Positions 61,311-64,000 of a DNA stretch of 64,000 nucleotides are shown piece by piece. Both the position numbers and the translations under genes were made by a program. This DNA comes from Streptomyces spinoverrucosus. GTDB taxonomy: Bacteria; Actinomycetota; Actinomycetes; Streptomycetales; Streptomycetaceae. The stretch is taken from the NCBI RefSeq assembly GCF_015712165.1, contig NZ_JADPZX010000001.1:248001-312000 (forward strand), written 5' to 3'. How positions within the stretch are numbered: position 1 is the first letter of the stretch; each line of letters starts with the position of its first letter. Under the pieces are notes generated by a model. The model made no database searches. It saw only the letters and a list, made by a program, of their open reading frames with translations, and had not been told where the DNA came from.

Positions 61311-62761
61311 CCACGACGACGTTCCGCCCCGAGACCGAGGCCCGCCTGGCCGTCGCCCGGCAGGTCGCCGACGCCGTCCTCTTCGAGGGGTACGTGCTCT
61401 ACCCGTACCGTGCCTCGTCCGCGAAGAACCGGCTGCGCTGGCAGTTCGGGGTGCTGGTGCCCCCGGCGTGGAGCGCGGCCACCGAGGAGCACGACTTCCA
61501 GCACACCGAGCTGCTGATGGAGCCCAGGGCGGGCGCGACGCTCGCCGTGGAGGTGCGCTTCCTGCACGCCCAGCGGCGCCGCGTGCAACGGGCCTGCCCG
61601 GGCGGCGGCTTCGAGACGGTGCCCGAACTGGCCCTTCAGGACCGGGTGCTGGTGCCCTGGGACGAGGGGCACGAGGAGCAGGTGCGGCTCGCCGTGCCGG
61701 TGGCGGAGCTGGCGGGCGGCGACACCGTCGTGCCGTTCACCCGGCCGGCGAGCGAGGAGACCGAGCCCGTGAGGGACGGCGCGGGCCGGACCGTGGGCCG
61801 CCTGGTGCGGCGCCGCGAGGAGATCAGCGGGACCCTGCGCCTGTCGGTGAGCGAGCTGGACGGGCCGTACCGGACGCAGCGGCTGAGCGTGGTCGTGGAG
61901 AACACCAGCGACTGGCTGCCCGCCGAGGACGCCGACCGGGACGCGGCCCTGCCCCGCTCGCTGGTCGCGAGCCACACGCTGCTGTGCCTGGACGCCGGAC
62001 GGTTCCTGTCGCTGACCGACCCGCCGGAGTGGGCCAGGGGCGCCGCCGCGGCCTGCCGCAACCTGCACACCTGGCCGGTGCTGGCCGGTGAGCCGGGCCG
62101 CACCGACCTGGTGCTCTCCTCGCCGATCATCCTGGAGGACCACCCGGCGATCGCCCCGGAGAGCCCCGGCGCCCTGTACGACGCCACGGAGATCGACGAG
62201 ATCCTCGCCCTGCGCACCGCCGCCCTCACCGAGGAGGAGAAGCGCGAGGCCAGGGGCACGGACGACCGGGCGGCCGCGGTGATCGACCTGGCCGACTCGA
62301 TGCCGCCGGAGGTGCTGGAGCGGCTGCACGGCGCGGTGCGCCGTCTGCGGGAGGTCACCACGCCGGGCACACGTGCCGTCGAGGGCGTGCCGACGTTCCG
62401 CACGCCCGGCGAGACCGATCACCACAGCGGCGTTGTCCGCCCCGACACCCCGTGGTGGGACCCGGGCGCGGACACCGCCGTCGATCCGGCCCGCGACCAC
62501 GTCCTGGTCGACGGAGAGCCGGTGCGTGCGGGCAGCCGGGTCGTGCTGCGGCCCCGGCTGCGGCACACCGACGCGCAGGACCTGTTCCTCGACGGGCGGC
62601 ACGCCCTGGTGGAAGCGGTGCTGCACGACGTCGACGGCGGCGTGCACATCGCGGTCACCGTGGAGGACGACCCGGGCGCCGACATCCGCCGGGAGCAGGG
62701 GCGTTACCTGTACTTCCAGCCCGACGAGGTGGCCCTCGCCGAGATCCGGGAGGACGCGTGA
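61307..62761 (+). CDS. Unknown hydrogenase-operon protein of 484 residues
   Basis: A 484-residue soluble protein without a recognised catalytic motif. It begins with ARQVADAVLFEGYVLYPYRASSAKNRLRWQFGVLVPP, a pattern that recurs in hydrogenase-linked actinobacterial proteins. The middle region is beta-rich; the end (RYLYFQPDEVALAEI) looks like a small beta-barrel. GTG 61307 overlaps the previous stop and its own stop overlaps the protease gene. Its conserved place between the structural and maturation genes suggests assembly or electron-partner binding. I cannot assign a reaction. Confidence 0.8.
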   Translation: MTTTTFRPETEARLAVARQVADAVLFEGYVLYPYRASSAKNRLRWQFGVLVPPAWSAATEEHDFQHTELLMEPRAGATLAVEVRFLHAQRRRVQRACPGGGFETVPELALQDRVLVPWDEGHEEQVRLAVPVAELAGGDTVVPFTRPASEETEPVRDGAGRTVGRLVRRREEISGTLRLSVSELDGPYRTQRLSVVVENTSDWLPAEDADRDAALPRSLVASHTLLCLDAGRFLSLTDPPEWARGAAAACRNLHTWPVLAGEPGRTDLVLSSPIILEDHPAIAPESPGALYDATEIDEILALRTAALTEEEKREARGTDDRAAAVIDLADSMPPEVLERLHGAVRRLREVTTPGTRAVEGVPTFRTPGETDHHSGVVRPDTPWWDPGADTAVDPARDHVLVDGEPVRAGSRVVLRPRLRHTDAQDLFLDGRHALVEAVLHDVDGGVHIAVTVEDDPGADIRREQGRYLYFQPDEVALAEIREDA

Positions 62762-63294
62762 ACACCGCCACCACACCCGGCCCGCGCACCCTCGTCGCCG
62801 GGGTGGGCAACATCTTCCTCGGCGACGACGGCTTCGGCGTCGAGGCCGCACGTCTGCTGTGCGGGCAGGAGCTGCCACCCGGCGTCGAGGTCGCCGACAT
62901 CGGCATCCGCGGGATGCATCTGGCGTACCAACTGCTCGACGGGTACGACACTTTCGTCCTCCTCGACGCGACCGCGCGCGGCGGGAAGCCCGGGACGCTG
63001 TACGTGATCGACGCGGCGGAGCCGGGCAGTCGCCGGCCGCCGGAGAGCATGCCGCTCGACGGTCACCGGATGTCGCCCGACGCCGTACTGGCCCTGCTCG
63101 ACACCCTGTGCGCGGGCACCGGCTCAGCGCCGCCGCGGCGCACGCTGGTGGTGGGATGCGAACCCGCCACCGTCGAGGAGGGCATCGGCCTGAGCCCACC
63201 CGTGGCCGCCGCGCTGCCGGAAGCGGTGCGCCTGGTCGTCGGGCTGGTCCGCGAGCCGGCACCTGTGAAGGAGAGCGATGAAACCGTCGTATAA
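62758..63294 (+). CDS. Hydrogenase maturation protease
   Basis: A 178-residue endopeptidase of the HyaD/HycI family that removes the C-terminal tail of the large subunit after nickel insertion. The signature VAGVGNIFLGDDGFGVEAARLL carries the first nickel-sensing acidic residue, DIGIRGMHLAY contains the second, and the histidine lies in PLDGHRMSP. GTG 62758 overlaps the upstream stop. The matching substrate tail is visible on the large subunit at 59.4 kb. Confidence 0.93.
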   Translation: MNTATTPGPRTLVAGVGNIFLGDDGFGVEAARLLCGQELPPGVEVADIGIRGMHLAYQLLDGYDTFVLLDATARGGKPGTLYVIDAAEPGSRRPPESMPLDGHRMSPDAVLALLDTLCAGTGSAPPRRTLVVGCEPATVEEGIGLSPPVAAALPEAVRLVVGLVREPAPVKESDETVV

Positions 63295-63337
63295 GCGCCG
63301 AAGGCCCCGCCGAGGCGCCCACCCTGTGGAGAGCATC

Positions 63338-63454
63338 ATGAACAAGCGCCTCATCGGCGGTGCGGCCGCCGCGACCGCCGCCACCGCGTTCGCCGCGTTC
63401 CTCACGCACGTCATGCCCGACATCACGCGCTACCTGCGTATTCGTCGCATGTGA
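63338..63454 (+). CDS. DUF6893-type small membrane peptide
   Basis: A 38-residue protein: a single alanine-rich hydrophobic helix (IGGAAAATAATAFAAFLTHV) and a basic tail ending PDITRYLRIRRM, the conserved end of the DUF6893 small-protein family. ATG 63338 has GGAGAG upstream. An in-frame ATG at 63278 with AAGGAG would add 20 basic residues (MKPSYKRRRPRRG) and overlap the protease gene; both are possible. It probably sits in the membrane and may tether the soluble hydrogenase. Confidence 0.7.
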   Translation: MNKRLIGGAAAATAATAFAAFLTHVMPDITRYLRIRRM

Positions 63455-63583
63455 CAGCGGCCGGGCGGGTGCACCGAACGGGCCAGGCATCCGTGTGACC
63501 CCGGCGCGCCACTCGGCCCGCCACCGGGCCCCCGCCGTGTAATGGGCGCCCAGGAGACATCCGCGGGCCCGGGACGGAGACCG

Positions 63584-63979
63584 ATGCACGAGATGTCCGT
63601 CGCCCTGTCGATCGTGGACCAGGTCGAGCGAGCGGCACGCTCCCAAGGCATGCCGGGTGTACGCGAAGTGCACCTGGACATCGGTGAACTGTCCGGTGTG
63701 GTGCCCGACGCGCTCGGGTTCTGCTTCGAACTCGCCTGTGCCGGGACCGTGCTGGAGGGCGCCGAACTCACCACCCGGTCCGTGCCCGGCCGGGCGTCGT
63801 GCACGCCGTGCGGGCGGACCTGGGTCACCGGGATGCCGCCCGACATGGTCTGCGCGGGCTGCGGTGGCGCCGCCACCGAGCTGGTGGCGGGCCGTGAACT
63901 GCGTATCACCGAGGTGCACTGGGCCGATCGGAACGACCCGCCCGCACCGACCCGCGCCACCCACCTCAAGGAGAGCTGA
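63584..63979 (+). CDS. hypA: Hydrogenase nickel-insertion protein HypA
   Basis: A 131-residue nickel metallochaperone. It starts with the invariant MHEMS (nickel ligand His2), and the zinc site is two pairs of cysteines in CTPCGRTWV and CAGCGGAA. The central strand region VREVHLDIGELSGVVPDAL is typical. The track of open frame starts earlier, but ATG 63584 with GGACGGAG upstream gives the true N-terminus. It precedes hypB by 2 bp. Confidence 0.95.
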   Translation: MHEMSVALSIVDQVERAARSQGMPGVREVHLDIGELSGVVPDALGFCFELACAGTVLEGAELTTRSVPGRASCTPCGRTWVTGMPPDMVCAGCGGAATELVAGRELRITEVHWADRNDPPAPTRATHLKES

Positions 63980-63981
63980 CC

Positions 63982-64000
63982 ATGTGCCGCGTAGTGGACC
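63982..64000 (+). CDS. hypB: Start of probable HypB, cut by the window edge
   Basis: ATG 63982 with AAGGAG upstream opens MCRVVD, the usual N-terminus of actinobacterial HypB nickel-insertion GTPases. Only six codons are present. The call rests on this peptide and on its position directly after hypA. Confidence 0.6.

Noticed and set aside
1..64000. tRNA, rRNA, intact insertion sequences, integrase or attachment sites
   Set aside because: No cloverleaf-like segment, transposase motif or terminal inverted repeats were recognised; the deletion scars have no mobile element beside them.

Overview
The window is very GC-rich, uses many GTG starts and ATGA/GTGA overlaps, has AGGAGG-type ribosome sites, and carries a tap-tpg telomere pair. 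All of this points to a Streptomyces linear chromosome (or, less likely, a large linear replicon). No rRNA, tRNA, CRISPR array or intact insertion sequence was seen.

Layout. 1-1.3 kb: the start of a capsule/Asp2-like alpha/beta-hydrolase that runs off the left edge. 1.4-3.4 kb: a zinc alcohol dehydrogenase and a divergent SAM methyltransferase. 3.5-8.4 kb: a minus-strand acyl-CoA operon (NDP-forming acyl-CoA ligase, acyl-CoA dehydrogenase, hydroxyacyl-CoA dehydrogenase, TetR regulator). The stub of a ferredoxin gene at its head is joined directly to the stub of a polyamine ABC permease. 8.46-13.55 kb: the surviving part of a putrescine uptake and oxidation operon (permease stub, permease, ATPase, amine oxidase, aldehyde dehydrogenase). 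13.6-20.95 kb: a carboxylesterase and the complete STM4011-STM4015-type operon (two radical SAM proteins, a hydrolase, an ATP-grasp protein and a leucine-rich-repeat protein). Its STM4012 member begins with twenty tandem heptads encoded by a 420-bp array of 21-bp units. 21.2-28.5 kb: a secreted ThuA/DUF1080/ricin-lectin protein and a cell-envelope group, namely a class A PBP with a ruined transpeptidase active site, a polysaccharide-deacetylase-like protein and an exported amidase.

28.6-31.4 kb: tpg and tap, the telomere terminal protein and its partner. 31.5-36.9 kb: accessory and stress-type genes with visible decay (an SDR remnant, a frameshifted SDR, DUF2267, an alpha/beta-hydrolase, RidA, glycine amidinotransferase). 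37.1-44.2 kb: a small secreted protein, a CNNM/CBS transporter pair, Spo0M, a frameshifted BlaI-type regulator, TatA, and a CPA2 antiporter with its regulatory subunit. 44.3-49.8 kb: a DUF4142 gene whose Shine-Dalgarno lies in a strong hairpin, a frameshifted large unknown gene, a TAP-like hydrolase and an HxlR regulator. 49.9-54.0 kb: a tightly coupled three-gene GTPase cassette (dynamin-like GTPase, small TRAFAC GTPase, tail-anchored protein). 54.2-64.0 kb: a small basic protein, then a high-affinity group 1h [NiFe]-hydrogenase locus (hypX, small and large subunits, NifU-like, DUF5947, DUF6084, an unknown 484-aa protein, protease, DUF6893, hypA, start of hypB).

How the parts work together. 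The hydrogenase locus is a self-contained unit for oxidising trace hydrogen, with its own CO-ligand maturase, endopeptidase and nickel-insertion proteins. The STM4011-4015 operon and the GTPase cassette are the best candidates for incompletely described systems. A roughly 90-bp promoter block occurs before ridA and again before hxlR, which suggests a once-divergent regulator/target pair that was split. Three genes each need exactly one extra base to restore a frame, so assembly error and real decay must be told apart.
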